Of a stretch of 64,000 bases of DNA, positions 21,405-32,509 are shown piece by piece. The DNA is from an uncultured Anaeromyxobacter sp. (lineage in GTDB: Bacteria; Myxococcota; Myxococcia; Myxococcales; Anaeromyxobacteraceae), in NCBI GenBank assembly GCA_903874275.1, contig CAIQRS010000084.1, forward strand, positions 1-64,000. Reading direction: 5' to 3'. Made by a program: the position numbers and the translations under genes. A model generated the notes under the pieces. The model had not been told where the DNA came from. It searched no databases and was given only the letters and a program-made list of their open reading frames with translations. Position 1 is the stretch's first letter. Every line of letters begins with the position of its first letter.

Positions 21405-21773
21405 ATGATCCAGCAGCAGACGATCCTGGACGTCGCCGACAACTCGGGCGCCAAGAAGGTCCAGTGCATCAAGGTGCTGGGCGGCTCGCGGCGCAAGTAC
21501 GCGTCCCTGGGCGACGTCATCGTGGTCTCGGTGAAGGAGGCCATCCCGCAGTCGAAGGTCAAGAAGGGCGAGGTCGCCCGGGCCGTCATCGTGCGCACGG
21601 CGCGCGAGGTGCGGCGCCCCGACGGCAGCTACATCCGCTTCGACGGCAACTCGGCGGTCCTCATCAACAAGGACCTCGAGCCGGTCGGGACCCGCATCTT
21701 CGGGCCGGTGGCCCGCGAGCTGCGCGCCCGCAAGTTCATGAAGATCATCAGCCTGGCGCCGGAGGTTCTGTAG
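21405..21773 (+). CDS. rplN: 50S ribosomal protein L14
   Basis: Inter-subunit bridge protein, 122 residues. [20 protein letters not shown], then [20 protein letters not shown] and [20 protein letters not shown] are typical. GGAGG of the rpsQ end serves as its ribosome site. Confidence 0.97.
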   Translation: MIQQQTILDVADNSGAKKVQCIKVLGGSRRKYASLGDVIVVSVKEAIPQSKVKKGEVARAVIVRTAREVRRPDGSYIRFDGNSAVLINKDLEPVGTRIFGPVARELRARKFMKIISLAPEVL

Positions 21774-21776
21774 GCC

Positions 21777-22094
21777 ATGGACGTCCACAAGAACGACACG
21801 GTGAAGGTCCTCTCCGGCAAGGAGAAGGGCAAGTCGGGCAAGGTGCTCGAGGTCCTTCACGAGAAGAGCCGGGTCCGGATCGAGAAGCTCATGACGGTGA
21901 AGCGCCACCTCAAGAAGGGGCGCAGCCAGGTCAACCCGGACGGCGGCATCATCGAGAAGGCCGGCACCATCCACCTCTCCAGCGTCATGGTGGTGTGCCC
22001 GAAGTGCGGCAAGCCCACCCGCGTGGCCCACGCCACCCGGGAGGACGGCCGCCGGGTGCGGGCCTGCAAGAAGTGCAAGCAGCGGTTCGAGTAG
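21777..22094 (+). CDS. rplX: 50S ribosomal protein L24 with zinc-ribbon motif
   Basis: Assembly-initiator protein of the 50S subunit, 105 residues. The KOW motif is at [20 protein letters not shown]. The C-terminal half has [10 protein letters not shown] and CKKCK, a CxxC/CxxC pattern that may bind zinc. Starts three bases after rplN; a 56-base gap follows before rplE. Confidence 0.96.
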   Translation: MDVHKNDTVKVLSGKEKGKSGKVLEVLHEKSRVRIEKLMTVKRHLKKGRSQVNPDGGIIEKAGTIHLSSVMVVCPKCGKPTRVAHATREDGRRVRACKKCKQRFE

Positions 22095-22150
22095 GGAACG
22101 AACGCATCGCCCGGAGGCCTTAGGCCCCGGACGAAGGCAAGGAGCGAACG

Positions 22151-22693
22151 ATGGCAGCGCGTCTGAAGGAACGGTTCGAGAAGGAGATCCGGCCTGAACT
22201 GGTCAAGGAGCTCGGGTTGAAGAACCCGATGCAGGCTCCTCGGCTGGAGAAGGTCGTGGTCAACATGGGGCTTGGCGAGGCCATCCAGAACGGCAAGATC
22301 CTGGATGCGTCGCTGGAGCAGCTGACCGCCATCACCGGGCAGAAGCCGGTGGTGACCAAGGCCCGCAAGTCCATCGCGAACTTCAAGCTCCGCCAGGGGC
22401 AGAGCATCGGGGCCATGGTCACCCTGCGCGGGAACCGTGCCTACGAGTTCCTGGACCGGTTGCTCAACGTGGCGCTGCCGCGCGTGCGTGACTTCAAGGG
22501 CGTGTCGCCCAAGGCGTTCGACGGGAAGGGCAACTACACCCTCGGGGTGAAGGAGCAGATCATCTTCCCGGAGATCAACTACGACAAGGTCGAGAAGATC
22601 AAGGGACTCAACATCACCGTGGTCACCACGGCGCGGAACGACGAGGAGGGCAGAGTCCTCCTCCGCCACCTCGGCATGCCCTTCCGCCAGTAG
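22151..22693 (+). CDS. rplE: 50S ribosomal protein L5
   Basis: 5S rRNA-binding protein, 180 residues. [40 protein letters not shown] and [20 protein letters not shown] are diagnostic. GCAAGGAGCG precedes the ATG. Length normal. Confidence 0.97.
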   Translation: MAARLKERFEKEIRPELVKELGLKNPMQAPRLEKVVVNMGLGEAIQNGKILDASLEQLTAITGQKPVVTKARKSIANFKLRQGQSIGAMVTLRGNRAYEFLDRLLNVALPRVRDFKGVSPKAFDGKGNYTLGVKEQIIFPEINYDKVEKIKGLNITVVTTARNDEEGRVLLRHLGMPFRQ

Positions 22694-22714
22694 CCGGACC
22701 AGGAGACGGACACG

Positions 22715-22900
22715 ATGGCAAAGCTTTCGAAGATGGCGCAGGCGGCACGCAAGTTGAAGTTCCCCGTGCGCCAGTACAACCGCTGCCCGATCTGCGGGCG
22801 GCCCCGCGCATTCCTGCGCAAGTTCCAGATGTGCCGCATCTGCTTCCGCAATCGCGCGCTCCGGGGCGAAGTCACCGGCGTCATCAAGTCGAGCTGGTAG
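22715..22900 (+). CDS. rpsN: 30S ribosomal protein S14, zinc-binding type
   Basis: Small-subunit head protein of the short C+ (type Z) form, 61 residues. CPICGRP and CRICF give the Cys4 zinc site. The long Cys-free version is not present here, so this copy needs zinc. The start is preceded by AGGAGACGG. Confidence 0.97.
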   Translation: MAKLSKMAQAARKLKFPVRQYNRCPICGRPRAFLRKFQMCRICFRNRALRGEVTGVIKSSW

Positions 22901-22912
22901 GGAGACTCATCG

Positions 22913-23314
22913 ATGAGCTTCACGGATCCCATTGGCGACATGCTCACCCGCGTGCGGAATGCATCCTCCGCGCGTCACGAGAAGGTGCTGGTCCCGGCCT
23001 CCAACCTCAAGGCGCGCATCGCCGAGGTGCTGAAGGCCGAGGGCTTCATCCTGGACTTCGTCCTGCACAAGGACGACGGGCACCAGGGGGCCATCACCAT
23101 CCTCCTCAAGTACGGGCAGGACCGAGAGCCCGCCATCAGCGACATCAAGCGGGTCTCCAAGCCCGGCCTGAGGCGCTACGTGGACACCGCCCAGATTCCC
23201 CGCGTCCTCAACGGAATGGGCATCGCCATCCTCTCGACCTCGAAGGGCGTCATGGTCGATCGGGAGGCCCGCAAGCAGAAGGTGGGCGGCGAGCTCATCT
23301 GCACCGTCTGGTAG
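22913..23314 (+). CDS. rpsH: 30S ribosomal protein S8
   Basis: 16S-binding protein of 133 residues; in E. coli it represses the spc operon. [20 protein letters not shown] at the start and the C-terminal [20 protein letters not shown] and GELICTVW are conserved. GGGAGAC precedes the ATG. Confidence 0.97.
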   Translation: MSFTDPIGDMLTRVRNASSARHEKVLVPASNLKARIAEVLKAEGFILDFVLHKDDGHQGAITILLKYGQDREPAISDIKRVSKPGLRRYVDTAQIPRVLNGMGIAILSTSKGVMVDREARKQKVGGELICTVW

Positions 23315-23322
23315 GAGCATCC

Positions 23323-23865
23323 ATGTCCCGCATCGGAAAGCTTCCGGTCAAGATCCCGGAAAAGGTCAAGGTCATCGTGGATGGAACCACGGTGAAGGTC
23401 GAGGGGCCCAAGGGCAAGACCTCGTTCAAGGCCAACGCCCTGATGAAGTTCCAGGTGGACAAGGGCGAGGTGCTGGTCCTCCGCCCCGACGAGTCCACGC
23501 TGGCCCGCTCGCTCCACGGGCTGACGCGCACGCTCGTGCGCAACGCCATCGACGGGGTCACCAAGGGCTACGAGAAGACCCTCGACATCGTCGGGGTCGG
23601 CTTCAAGGCCGAGGGGAAGGGCAAGGAGATCAACTTCATCCTTGGCTTCTCCCACCCGGTGGTCTTCAAGCTCCCGGAGGGGATCACCGCCGAGGTCGAT
23701 CCGAAGCAGACCAAGGTCACGGTCCGCGGCGCCGACAAGCACCTGGTTGGAATGACCGCTGCCCGCATCCGCGAGCTCCGGCCGCCCGAGCCGTACAAGG
23801 GCAAGGGCATCAAGTACAGCACCGAGATCATCCGCCGCAAGGAAGGCAAGACCGGCGCGGCCTAG
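23323..23865 (+). CDS. rplF: 50S ribosomal protein L6
   Basis: Protein at the factor-binding base of the large subunit, 180 residues. [40 protein letters not shown] and [20 protein letters not shown] mark it. The TAGGAG of the rpsH stop serves as Shine-Dalgarno. Confidence 0.97.
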   Translation: MSRIGKLPVKIPEKVKVIVDGTTVKVEGPKGKTSFKANALMKFQVDKGEVLVLRPDESTLARSLHGLTRTLVRNAIDGVTKGYEKTLDIVGVGFKAEGKGKEINFILGFSHPVVFKLPEGITAEVDPKQTKVTVRGADKHLVGMTAARIRELRPPEPYKGKGIKYSTEIIRRKEGKTGAA

Positions 23866-23919
23866 CGGCCGCCCGCTCATGTGCCGGCTGGGTCTGCGCC
23901 GGCGCAAGGAGGAGCAAAC

Positions 23920-24279
23920 ATGGCAGAGAAGGTCACCCCGCGCGAGAAGCGCAAGGCGCGAATCCGCAAGAAGCTGTCGGGCACCGCGGAGCGTCCGCGC
24001 CTCACCGTCTACCGGAGCCTGAACCACATCTACGCCCAGCTGGTGGACGACGTGGCCGGCACCACCATCGCCTTCGCCGGGACGACGTCCAAGGCGCTGC
24101 GCGAGGCGGTGAAGGAAGACGACAAGACCGCCGCCGCCAAGAAGGTCGGGACGACGGTCGCCAGGATGGCGCTCGACAAGGGCGTCACCCACGTGGTCTT
24201 CGATCGAAACGGTTTCGACTACCACGGCCGTGTCGCCGCGGTGGCGGAGGCCGCCCGCGAGGCCGGCCTCAAGTTCTAG
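23920..24279 (+). CDS. rplR: 50S ribosomal protein L18
   Basis: 5S rRNA-binding protein, 119 residues. [37 protein letters not shown] and the end [19 protein letters not shown] are typical. ATG 23920 follows AAGGAGGAG; an earlier in-frame ATG at 23881 has no such site and is rejected. Confidence 0.97.
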   Translation: MAEKVTPREKRKARIRKKLSGTAERPRLTVYRSLNHIYAQLVDDVAGTTIAFAGTTSKALREAVKEDDKTAAAKKVGTTVARMALDKGVTHVVFDRNGFDYHGRVAAVAEAAREAGLKF

Positions 24280-24301
24280 ACACTTTAGGATTGAGGGACG
24301 A

Positions 24302-24805
24302 ATGGCTGCTCCCATCAACGTGAACGATCTCGATCTGACGGACCGCGTGGTCCACATCAACCGCGTCGCCAAGGTGGTCAAGGGCGGCCGGCGCTTCAGC
24401 TTCTCCGCCCTCATCGTGGTCGGCGACGGCCAGGGGCACGTCGGCATCGGCCTGGGAAAGGCCAACGAGGTGCCGGAAGCCATCCGCAAGGGCGGCGAGC
24501 AGGCCAAGAAGAACGTCTTCAAGGTGCCCATGTCCGGGACCACCATCCCGCACCAGGTGATCGGTCACTTCGGCGCCGGGAAGGTGCTCCTCAAGCCGGC
24601 CAGCGAGGGCACCGGCGTGATCGCCGGCGGCGCCGTCCGCGCCGTGCTCGAGGCCGCCGGGGTGCGCAACGTGCTCACCAAGAGCCAGGGGTCGCGCAAT
24701 CCGCACAACGTGCTCAAGGCCACGGTCGAAGGGCTCAAGCGGCTTCGCAATGCAGACCGCGTCGCGCAGATGCGCGGCAAGACCATCGCCGAAATGACGG
24801 AATAG
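24302..24805 (+). CDS. rpsE: 30S ribosomal protein S5
   Basis: Decoding-fidelity protein, 167 residues. Double-stranded-RNA-like N-terminal domain with [20 protein letters not shown] and [21 protein letters not shown]-terminal [20 protein letters not shown]. The upstream site is poor (ATTGAGGGACGA). Confidence 0.97.
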   Translation: MAAPINVNDLDLTDRVVHINRVAKVVKGGRRFSFSALIVVGDGQGHVGIGLGKANEVPEAIRKGGEQAKKNVFKVPMSGTTIPHQVIGHFGAGKVLLKPASEGTGVIAGGAVRAVLEAAGVRNVLTKSQGSRNPHNVLKATVEGLKRLRNADRVAQMRGKTIAEMTE

Positions 24806-24820
24806 GGCAGGGGACACGAG

Positions 24821-25048
24821 ATGGCAGCCATCAAGGTGACTTTGAAGCACGGACTCTCCGGGATCCCGGCGGACCAGCGGGCAACCGTGACGGGAATGGG
24901 TCTGAAGAAGACCAATTCGACGAAGATCCTCCCCGACAACCCTGCAACCATGGGGATGATCCGCAAGGTGGGGTATCTTCTCGCCTGGGAGCGCGTGGAC
25001 GCCCCGGCGCCGGTGGGCCGCCTGGCCAGGAAGTCGAAGGGCGCGTGA
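24821..25048 (+). CDS. rpmD: 50S ribosomal protein L30
   Basis: Large-subunit protein of 75 residues. IKVTLKHGLSGIPADQRATV, then GLKKTNSTKILPDNPATMGM and IRKVGYLLAWERVD define the fold. The last 15 residues are an Ala/Pro/Lys tail beyond the usual 60. Confidence 0.95.
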   Translation: MAAIKVTLKHGLSGIPADQRATVTGMGLKKTNSTKILPDNPATMGMIRKVGYLLAWERVDAPAPVGRLARKSKGA

Positions 25049-25094
25049 GGGCGCGCGGCGCCCCCCGCTCCAACGAGTGTAGAAAGGGAAGCTC

Positions 25095-25613
25095 ATGTCT
25101 TCGCTGAACCAGCTGAAGGCGCCTCGCGGCGCCACCAAGGTCCGCAAGCGCGTCGGTCGCGGCCAGGGCTCCGGCCTTGGCAAGACCGCCGGCCGCGGCG
25201 GCAAGGGCCAGAAGGCCCGCTCCGGCAACATGCACTTCGAGGGCTTCGAGGGCGGTCAGATGCCGCTGCAGCGCCGCCTCCCGAAGTTCGGGTTCACCAA
25301 CCACTTCCGGCTCGAGTTCGAGGAGGTCCAGGTGACCGACCTCGGCCTGCTGCCGGCCGGGAGCGTCGTGGACCTCCAGGCCCTGAAGGGGGCCGGGCTG
25401 GCCCGCGGCAAGGGCGACGGCGTGGTCGTGCTCGGCAAGGGCGAGCTCACCGGGGCCTACACCGTCCGCGTCGAGCGGGTCACCGCCGGGGCGCGCGAGG
25501 CCATCGAGAAGGCTGGCGGCAAGGTGGAGAACCTGCCGGCGCGCCAGACCATGGGCGACAAGCAGAAGGCCGAGAAGGCCGAGAAGAAGGCCAAGGCCAA
25601 GGGCAAGGCGTAG
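25095..25613 (+). CDS. rplO: 50S ribosomal protein L15 with Ala-Glu-Lys tail
   Basis: Late-assembly protein of the large subunit. GATKVRKRVGRGQGSGLGKT and GFEGGQMPLQRRLPKFGF are diagnostic. The 172 residues exceed the usual 145 or so because of a C-terminal [15 protein letters not shown] tail, related to extensions on S11 and L17. AAAGGGAAG precedes the ATG. secY follows after 21 bases. Confidence 0.96.
   Translation: MSSLNQLKAPRGATKVRKRVGRGQGSGLGKTAGRGGKGQKARSGNMHFEGFEGGQMPLQRRLPKFGFTNHFRLEFEEVQVTDLGLLPAGSVVDLQALKGAGLARGKGDGVVVLGKGELTGAYTVRVERVTAGAREAIEKAGGKVENLPARQTMGDKQKAEKAEKKAKAKGKA
25566..25586 (+). repeat. 21-base repeat coding the L15 tail
   Basis: The 21 bases encoding the core of the AEKAEKK tail are identical to 31915-31935 in rplQ, and 20 of them match 29203-29222 in rpsK. 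It may reflect convergent codon use or copying between ribosomal genes. Confidence 0.7.
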
Positions 25614-25634
25614 GCGGCGTGGGGGGATAACGGG

Positions 25635-26969
<1,335 letters not shown>

Positions 26970-26999
26970 ACGCGCCGGCCGGCGCACCGGGAGAGCCGC

Positions 27000-27650
27000 A
27001 TGATCCTCATCCTCTTGGGACCTCCGGGCGCCGGCAAGGGCACGCAGGCCAAGCTGCTGGCCAGCAAGCTGCAGATCCCGCACATCTCCACGGGCGACAT
27101 GTTCCGCGACCACAAGGCGCGGGGCACCGAGCTCGGGAAGACCGTGGACGCCATCATGTCCTCGGGCGGCCTCGTGCCCGACGACGTCACCAACGCCATG
27201 GTGAAGGACCGGCTCTCGCGCCCGGACGTGGCCGGCGGCTTCATCCTCGACGGCTACCCCCGCACCACGGCGCAGGCCGGCTTCCTCGACCAGGTCCTGG
27301 TCTCGATGGGTCGAAAGCTCGACCGGGCGGTCTCCTACGAGATCGCCCAGGAGCTCCTGGTGGACCGCATGAGCGGCCGGCGCAGCTGCCCGACCTGTGG
27401 CGCGGTCTACCACGTCACCGCCAACCCGCCCCGCACGGCCGGCGCCTGCGACCGCGAGGGCGCCGCGCTCGTCCAGCGCGACGACGACAAGGCCGAGACG
27501 GTGGCCCGCCGTCTGCGGGAGTACGACTCCAAGACCGAGCCGCTCAAGCGCTACTACCACGAGCGGGGCAGCCTGTCGGAGGTGGCCGGGACCGGCGCGC
27601 CCGACGAGGTTCTCGCCGCGGCCCTGCGGGTCCTGGGCCGGGCGTCCTAG
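27000..27650 (+). CDS. adk: Adenylate kinase
   Basis: Interconverts ATP + AMP and 2 ADP. The 216 residues have the P-loop GPPGAGKGT (7-15), the AMP site STGDMFRDH, and FILDGYPRTTAQA. The long-form LID carries CPTCGAVYH and a later CDREG, so zinc may be bound by three Cys and an Asp. One base is shared with the map start. Confidence 0.97.
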   Translation: MILILLGPPGAGKGTQAKLLASKLQIPHISTGDMFRDHKARGTELGKTVDAIMSSGGLVPDDVTNAMVKDRLSRPDVAGGFILDGYPRTTAQAGFLDQVLVSMGRKLDRAVSYEIAQELLVDRMSGRRSCPTCGAVYHVTANPPRTAGACDREGAALVQRDDDKAETVARRLREYDSKTEPLKRYYHERGSLSEVAGTGAPDEVLAAALRVLGRAS

Positions 27651-28402
27651 TGCAGCTCAAGTCGGCCGACGACCTCGCGCGGATGCGCGACGCGGGGCGG
27701 ATCGTCCGCACCGTGCTCGACGAGGTCGCGGCGGCCGCGGTCGCCGGCGTCTCCACGGCAGAGCTCGACCGGCTCGCCGAGGCCCGCACCCGGGCGCTGG
27801 GCGCCGTTCCGGCCTTCAAGGGCTACCTGGGCTACCCGGCCAGCGTCTGCATCTCGGTGAACGACGAGGTGGTCCACGGGATCCCCTCCGAGAGCCGCAT
27901 CCTGCGCGACGGGGACCTGGTGGGGCTCGACTTTGGCGCCATCCTGGGTGGATTCCACGGGGACGCAGCCGAGACCGTCCTGGTGGGGCAGGGGAGCCCG
28001 GAGGCCGAGCGGTTGCTGGCCGCCACCCGGGAGGCTCTCGACGCCGGGGTCGCGGCTGCCCTGCCGGGCGGCAGGGTGGGGGACATCGGAGCCGCCGTCC
28101 AGCGCAGCGCCGAGGCCCGTGGGTTCTCGGTGGTCCGCGAGTTCGTCGGGCACGGGATCGGGCGAAAGCTCCACGAGCCGCCCCAGGTGCCCAACTTCGG
28201 GGAGCCCGGCACCGGAGCCTGGATGCGCCCCGGATTGGTCCTGGCCATCGAGCCGATGGTGAACGCGGGGCTGCCCGGGGTCCGGACCCTGGGGGACGGC
28301 TGGACCGCAGTCACCGAGGACGGTAGGCTTTCGGCCCATTTCGAGCACACCGTGGCCATCACGGAGACGGGTCCGGAGATACTCACCCGGTCGGGGATCT
28401 GA
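27650..28402 (+). CDS. map: Methionine aminopeptidase, type I
   Basis: Removes the initiator Met from nascent proteins. The 250 residues show the five metal ligands: Asp in GLDFGA, Asp in FHGDAAET, His in GHGIGRKLHEPP, Glu in AIEPMV and Glu in HFEHTV. CISVNDEVVHGIP is also typical. GTG 27650 overlaps the last base of the adk stop. infA, which usually follows map, is not here; a promoter and leader follow instead. Confidence 0.96.
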   Translation: MQLKSADDLARMRDAGRIVRTVLDEVAAAAVAGVSTAELDRLAEARTRALGAVPAFKGYLGYPASVCISVNDEVVHGIPSESRILRDGDLVGLDFGAILGGFHGDAAETVLVGQGSPEAERLLAATREALDAGVAAALPGGRVGDIGAAVQRSAEARGFSVVREFVGHGIGRKLHEPPQVPNFGEPGTGAWMRPGLVLAIEPMVNAGLPGVRTLGDGWTAVTEDGRLSAHFEHTVAITETGPEILTRSGI

Positions 28403-28431
28403 GTTCCCCGGGGCCTAGGATCATGTGGCGC

Positions 28432-28460
28432 TTGCATGGCAGAATTTCGCATGTTATAGG
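28432..28460 (+). promoter_or_regulatory. Promoter of the rpmJ-rpsM-rpsK-rpsD operon
   Basis: TTGCAT (28432-28437), a 17-base spacer and TATAGG (28455-28460), just after map. It would make a leader of about 140 bases before rpmJ. It sits where infA normally lies. Confidence 0.6.
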
Positions 28461-28544
28461 GCGCCCTTCGCATCGGGCCGATGTGTGTGGTCCGGGTGCG
28501 TCAGGAGTCGAGGAAACTCGAGGGGGCAAGGCGCCTCCGACGGT

Positions 28545-28571
28545 CCCGCCGGCAGGCACGGCGGGGCTTTT
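28545..28571 (+). terminator. Attenuator-like hairpin in the rpmJ leader
   Basis: CCCGCCG (28545-28551), a 7-base loop, CGGCGGG (28559-28565), then GCTTTT ending at 28571; a GC stem with a short T run is the form of an intrinsic terminator. It stands 38 bases before rpmJ. Upstream in the same leader is TCGAG-GAAA-CTCGA (28508-28521), a stem capped by a GNRA tetraloop. Together they suggest transcription attenuation of this ribosomal operon. Confidence 0.55.
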
Positions 28572-28609
28572 CGTCTCGTGCCAGAACTTTTCGGTCGGGT
28601 GACAAGGTC

Positions 28610-28726
28610 ATGAAGGTCCGCGCGTCGGTGAAGAAGATCTGCGACAAGTGCAAGGTCGTGAAGCGCAAGGGCGTCGTGCGGATCATCTGCGCGGCGAATC
28701 CCCGCCACAAGCAGCGCCAGGGCTAG
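28610..28726 (+). CDS. rpmJ: 50S ribosomal protein L36, zinc-binding type
   Basis: Smallest ribosomal protein, 38 residues. [20 protein letters not shown] and [14 protein letters not shown] include the Cys3-His zinc site (CDKC, C, H). It is first in the alpha-type cluster, behind its own promoter and leader. Confidence 0.97.
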   Translation: MKVRASVKKICDKCKVVKRKGVVRIICAANPRHKQRQG

Positions 28727-28761
28727 CCTCGGGCTAGACCCGGAGAACCGGAGACAGAGGA

Positions 28762-29148
28762 ATGGCTCGTATCGCCGGCGTCGACCTCCCCGCAGAAAAG
28801 CGCGTCGAGATCTCGCTCCAGTACATTTTCGGGATCGGGAAGGCCACCGCCAAGAAGGTCCTCGCCAAGGCGGGGATCGACCCGGTCACGCGGACCAAGG
28901 ATCTGGACGACGATCAGATCCGCCACATTCGCGAGGCCATCGAGGCCGTCACCCAGGTCGAAGGCGACCTGCGGCGAGAGACCTCCATGAACATCAAGCG
29001 CCTCATGGACCTGGGCTGCTACCGCGGCCTCCGCCACCGCAAGGGGCTTCCGGTCCGCGGCCAGCGCACCCACACCAACGCCCGCACCCGCAAGGGCCCG
29101 AAGCGGGGCCTCGTGCGCAAGGCTGCGGCCGCACCGGCCCCCCGCTAG
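28762..29148 (+). CDS. rpsM: 30S ribosomal protein S13
   Basis: Head protein contacting the P-site tRNA and S19, 128 residues. [37 protein letters not shown] and the C-terminal [17 protein letters not shown] are conserved. A short Ala/Pro tail follows. ATG 28762 is preceded by GAGACAGAGGA. Confidence 0.97.
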   Translation: MARIAGVDLPAEKRVEISLQYIFGIGKATAKKVLAKAGIDPVTRTKDLDDDQIRHIREAIEAVTQVEGDLRRETSMNIKRLMDLGCYRGLRHRKGLPVRGQRTHTNARTRKGPKRGLVRKAAAAPAPR

Positions 29149-29186
29149 GATGCCCGGCGTGATTTCGCAGAGAACGGAGAGCCAGA

Positions 29187-29705
29187 GTGGCTGACGAGAA
29201 GCAGGCCGAGAAGGCCGAGAAGCCGGTGAAGAAGGCCGAGGCGGCTCCCGCCAAGGTCGAGGAGTCGGCGCCCCCCCCCGTCCCGAACCTGACCGGCATC
29301 GAGCCGGTGACCGCGTCCCCCGTGACCCCGAAGAAGGGGAAGAAGCGGGTCAAGAAGAACGTGGCCAGCGGGATCGTGTACATCAACTCCACCTTCAACA
29401 ACACGATGATCACCATCACCGATCCGACCGGGAACGTCCTGTCCTGGTCGTCGGCCGGAGCGCGCGGCTTCAAGGGCTCGCGCAAGTCCACGCCGTTCGC
29501 CGCCCAGGTGGCGGCGGGCGACGCGGCCGCCAAGGCCATGGAGCACGGCCTCAAGGCCGTTGTGGTCATGGTCAAGGGGCCGGGCGCGGGTCGCGAGTCT
29601 GCGCTCCGGGCCATCGCCTCGGCCGGACTGAAGATCTCGCTCATCAAGGACGTCACGCCCATCCCGCACAACGGCACCCGGCCCCCCAAGCGCCGGCGCG
29701 TCTGA
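29187..29705 (+). CDS. rpsK: 30S ribosomal protein S11 with long N-terminal extension
   Basis: Platform protein of the small subunit. The S11 domain runs from about residue 52 ([20 protein letters not shown]) to the end ([15 protein letters not shown]) with [20 protein letters not shown]. The preceding 50 residues are Glu/Lys/Ala/Pro-rich ([20 protein letters not shown]), giving 172 instead of about 129 residues. GTG 29187 has GGAG upstream; the only later start-like codon is a GTG right at the domain edge with no site, so the extension is probably translated. Confidence 0.95.
   Translation: MADEKQAEKAEKPVKKAEAAPAKVEESAPPPVPNLTGIEPVTASPVTPKKGKKRVKKNVASGIVYINSTFNNTMITITDPTGNVLSWSSAGARGFKGSRKSTPFAAQVAAGDAAAKAMEHGLKAVVVMVKGPGAGRESALRAIASAGLKISLIKDVTPIPHNGTRPPKRRRV
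29203..29222 (+). repeat. Repeat coding part of the S11 extension
   Basis: Twenty bases matching the repeats at 25566-25586 (rplO) and 31915-31935 (rplQ); here it codes AEKAEK near the N-terminus rather than in a C-terminal tail. Confidence 0.65.
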
Positions 29706-29726
29706 GACGGACAGGAGACGAACACA

Positions 29727-30353
29727 GTGGCTCGTTACACCGAAAGCGTCTGCCGGCTCTGCCGCCGCGAGAATCTCAAGATGTACCTGAAGGGCGACCG
29801 TTGCTACACGGACAAGTGCGCCATCGAGCGCCGTCCGTACCCGCCCGGACAGCACGGCCAGGGCCGCATCAAGTTCAGCGAATACGGCGTCCAGTTGCGC
29901 GAGAAGCAGAAGGTCAAGCGCAGGTACGGGCTCCTCGAGTCGGGCTTCCGGCACGCCTTCGCCGGCGCCGCCGCCGCCAAGGGGCGCACGGGTGAGAACC
30001 TGCTGCGCGGGCTCGAGCTCCGGCTCGACAACGCCGTGTTCCGGCTCGGCTTCGCCGACAGCCGCAACGAGGCGCGCCAGCTGGTGCAGCACGGCCACTT
30101 CCGCGTCAACGGCCGCAAGGTCACCATCCCCTCCTACCAGCTGCGCACCGGGGACGTCGTGGACGTCCGCGACCGCAGCAAGAAGGTGGCCCGTATCGCC
30201 GAGGCCATCGAGGCGGTGGACCGGCGCGGCGTCCCGGCCTGGCTGGAGCTCGACAAGGCGGCGTTCAAGGGCACGGTGCGGACCGCACCGTCGCGCGAGG
30301 ACATCACCATGCCGATCCAGGAGCAGCTGATCGTCGAGCTTTACTCGAAGTGA
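29727..30353 (+). CDS. rpsD: 30S ribosomal protein S4, zinc-binding type
   Basis: Primary 16S-binding protein and, in E. coli, repressor of the alpha operon; 208 residues. The N-terminal CRLCRRE and [11 protein letters not shown] give the Cys4 zinc site, and the S4 RNA-binding domain is at [20 protein letters not shown] through [22 protein letters not shown] start at 29727 behind AGGAGACG. Confidence 0.97.
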   Translation: MARYTESVCRLCRRENLKMYLKGDRCYTDKCAIERRPYPPGQHGQGRIKFSEYGVQLREKQKVKRRYGLLESGFRHAFAGAAAAKGRTGENLLRGLELRLDNAVFRLGFADSRNEARQLVQHGHFRVNGRKVTIPSYQLRTGDVVDVRDRSKKVARIAEAIEAVDRRGVPAWLELDKAAFKGTVRTAPSREDITMPIQEQLIVELYSK

Positions 30354-30359
30354 TACCCC

Positions 30360-30383
30360 GGGCGCGGCCTGCCGGCCGCGCCC
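30360..30383 (+). terminator. Strong GC hairpin between rpsD and rpoA
   Basis: GGGCGCGGCC (30360-30369), loop TGCC, GGCCGCGCCC (30374-30383), ten perfect pairs seven bases after the rpsD stop. There is no T run. It could be a partial terminator or an mRNA 3'-end stabiliser that sets the rpoA level relative to the ribosomal genes. Confidence 0.45.
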
Positions 30384-30486
30384 GACGTCGTCGGATTCCA
30401 ACACGAAGCGTCGCGCGCCCCACGGCGCCCTGACCCCGCCGGGCTGCGGAGGAAAGGGAGGGGGCGGCGGCCAAAGGAGAAAGCCC

Positions 30487-31503
<1,017 letters not shown>

Positions 31504-31536
31504 GCGTCCAACGAACTCTCCGAGGGAGATGCCGAG

Positions 31537-31974
31537 ATGAAGCACCGCGTAGCCGGCCGCCGGCTCGACCGAACCACCGAGCACCGGATTGCGATGTTCC
31601 GCAACCAGGTGACCCAGCTCCTGCGCCACGAGCGCATCGTCACCACCACGCCCAAGGCGAAGGAGCTGAAGCGCATCGCCGACAAGGTCATCACCCTGGG
31701 CAAGAAGGGCACCGCCCACGCGCGGCGCATCGCCTTCCGCGACGTCCGCGACGGCGAGGTGATCGAGAAGCTGTTCGGCCCCATCGCCGAGCGGTACGCC
31801 TCGCGCGCCGGCGGCTACAGCCGGATCATCCACAAGGGCAAGCGCCACGGCGACAACGCCGACATGTCGATCATCGAGCTCGTCGACCGCGTCGTCGTGG
31901 CCGAGGAGCCTGCCAAGGCCGAGAAGGCCGAGAAGAAGTCCGACAAGAAGGCCAGCAAGGCCAAGGGCGAGTAG
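31537..31974 (+). CDS. rplQ: 50S ribosomal protein L17 with Ala-Glu-Lys tail
   Basis: Tunnel-exit region protein. [20 protein letters not shown] and [20 protein letters not shown] are diagnostic. The 145 residues include a tail of about 25 ([20 protein letters not shown]) not found in the usual 120-residue protein. CGAGGGAGA precedes the ATG. rpsP follows after 20 bases. Confidence 0.97.
   Translation: MKHRVAGRRLDRTTEHRIAMFRNQVTQLLRHERIVTTTPKAKELKRIADKVITLGKKGTAHARRIAFRDVRDGEVIEKLFGPIAERYASRAGGYSRIIHKGKRHGDNADMSIIELVDRVVVAEEPAKAEKAEKKSDKKASKAKGE
31915..31935 (+). repeat. 21-base repeat coding the L17 tail
   Basis: Identical over 21 bases to 25566-25586 in rplO and nearly so to 29203-29222 in rpsK; codes AEKAEK. 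Confidence 0.7.
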
Positions 31975-31994
31975 CCCGGAAGGAGGAGTATCCG

Positions 31995-32252
31995 ATGGCG
32001 GTTGTCCTTCGCCTTTCCAGGGCGGGAACGCACAAGGCGCCGTTCTACCACGTGGTGGCCACCGACTCGCGCAAGCCGCGCGATGGCCGCTACCTGGAGG
32101 ACGTCGGCCAGTACGACCCGACCCAGTCCCCGATCCGCCTGCAGCTCAAGGTGGACCGCGTCGATTTCTGGCTCAAGGCCGGCGCCAAGCCGAGCCCCAC
32201 TGTCGCAAAGCTCATCAAGCTGGCCAGGGCAGCGGTCCCGGCTCCGGCCTAG
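31995..32252 (+). CDS. rpsP: 30S ribosomal protein S16
   Basis: Small-subunit assembly protein, 85 residues. AVVLRLSRAGTHKAPFYHVV, DSRKPRDGRYLEDVGQYDP and DFWLKAGAKPSPTVAKLI are conserved. GGAAGGAGG precedes the start. It heads the rpsP-khpA-rimM-trmD-rplS set. Confidence 0.97.
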   Translation: MAVVLRLSRAGTHKAPFYHVVATDSRKPRDGRYLEDVGQYDPTQSPIRLQLKVDRVDFWLKAGAKPSPTVAKLIKLARAAVPAPA

Positions 32253-32278
32253 TCCCGGGCCTCCCGGGCGGCACGGCC

Positions 32279-32509
32279 ATGCGCGACCTGCTTCTCTGGC
32301 TGGCGAGGGAGTTGGTGGACCGGCCCGACGAGGTCCACGTGGACTCCATCGACCGCGAGCGCAGCGTGGTCCTCGAGCTGGCCGTCGATCCGGACGACCT
32401 CGGGCGGGTGATCGGCCGCGGCGGCAAGACCGCCAAGGCCATCCGAACGGTGGTGGACGCGGCGGCGCGGCGTGAGGGTCGGCGGGCCGTCGTCGACATC
32501 CTCGACTGA
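32279..32509 (+). CDS. khpA: KH-domain RNA-binding protein KhpA
   Basis: Small single KH domain, 76 residues; the GxxG loop is in [18 protein letters not shown]. It begins [19 protein letters not shown], typical of the YlqC/KhpA family, which in other bacteria pairs with KhpB to bind many RNAs. The position between rpsP and rimM is conserved. Its stop shares one base with the rimM ATG. Confidence 0.93.
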   Translation: MRDLLLWLARELVDRPDEVHVDSIDRERSVVLELAVDPDDLGRVIGRGGKTAKAIRTVVDAAARREGRRAVVDILD

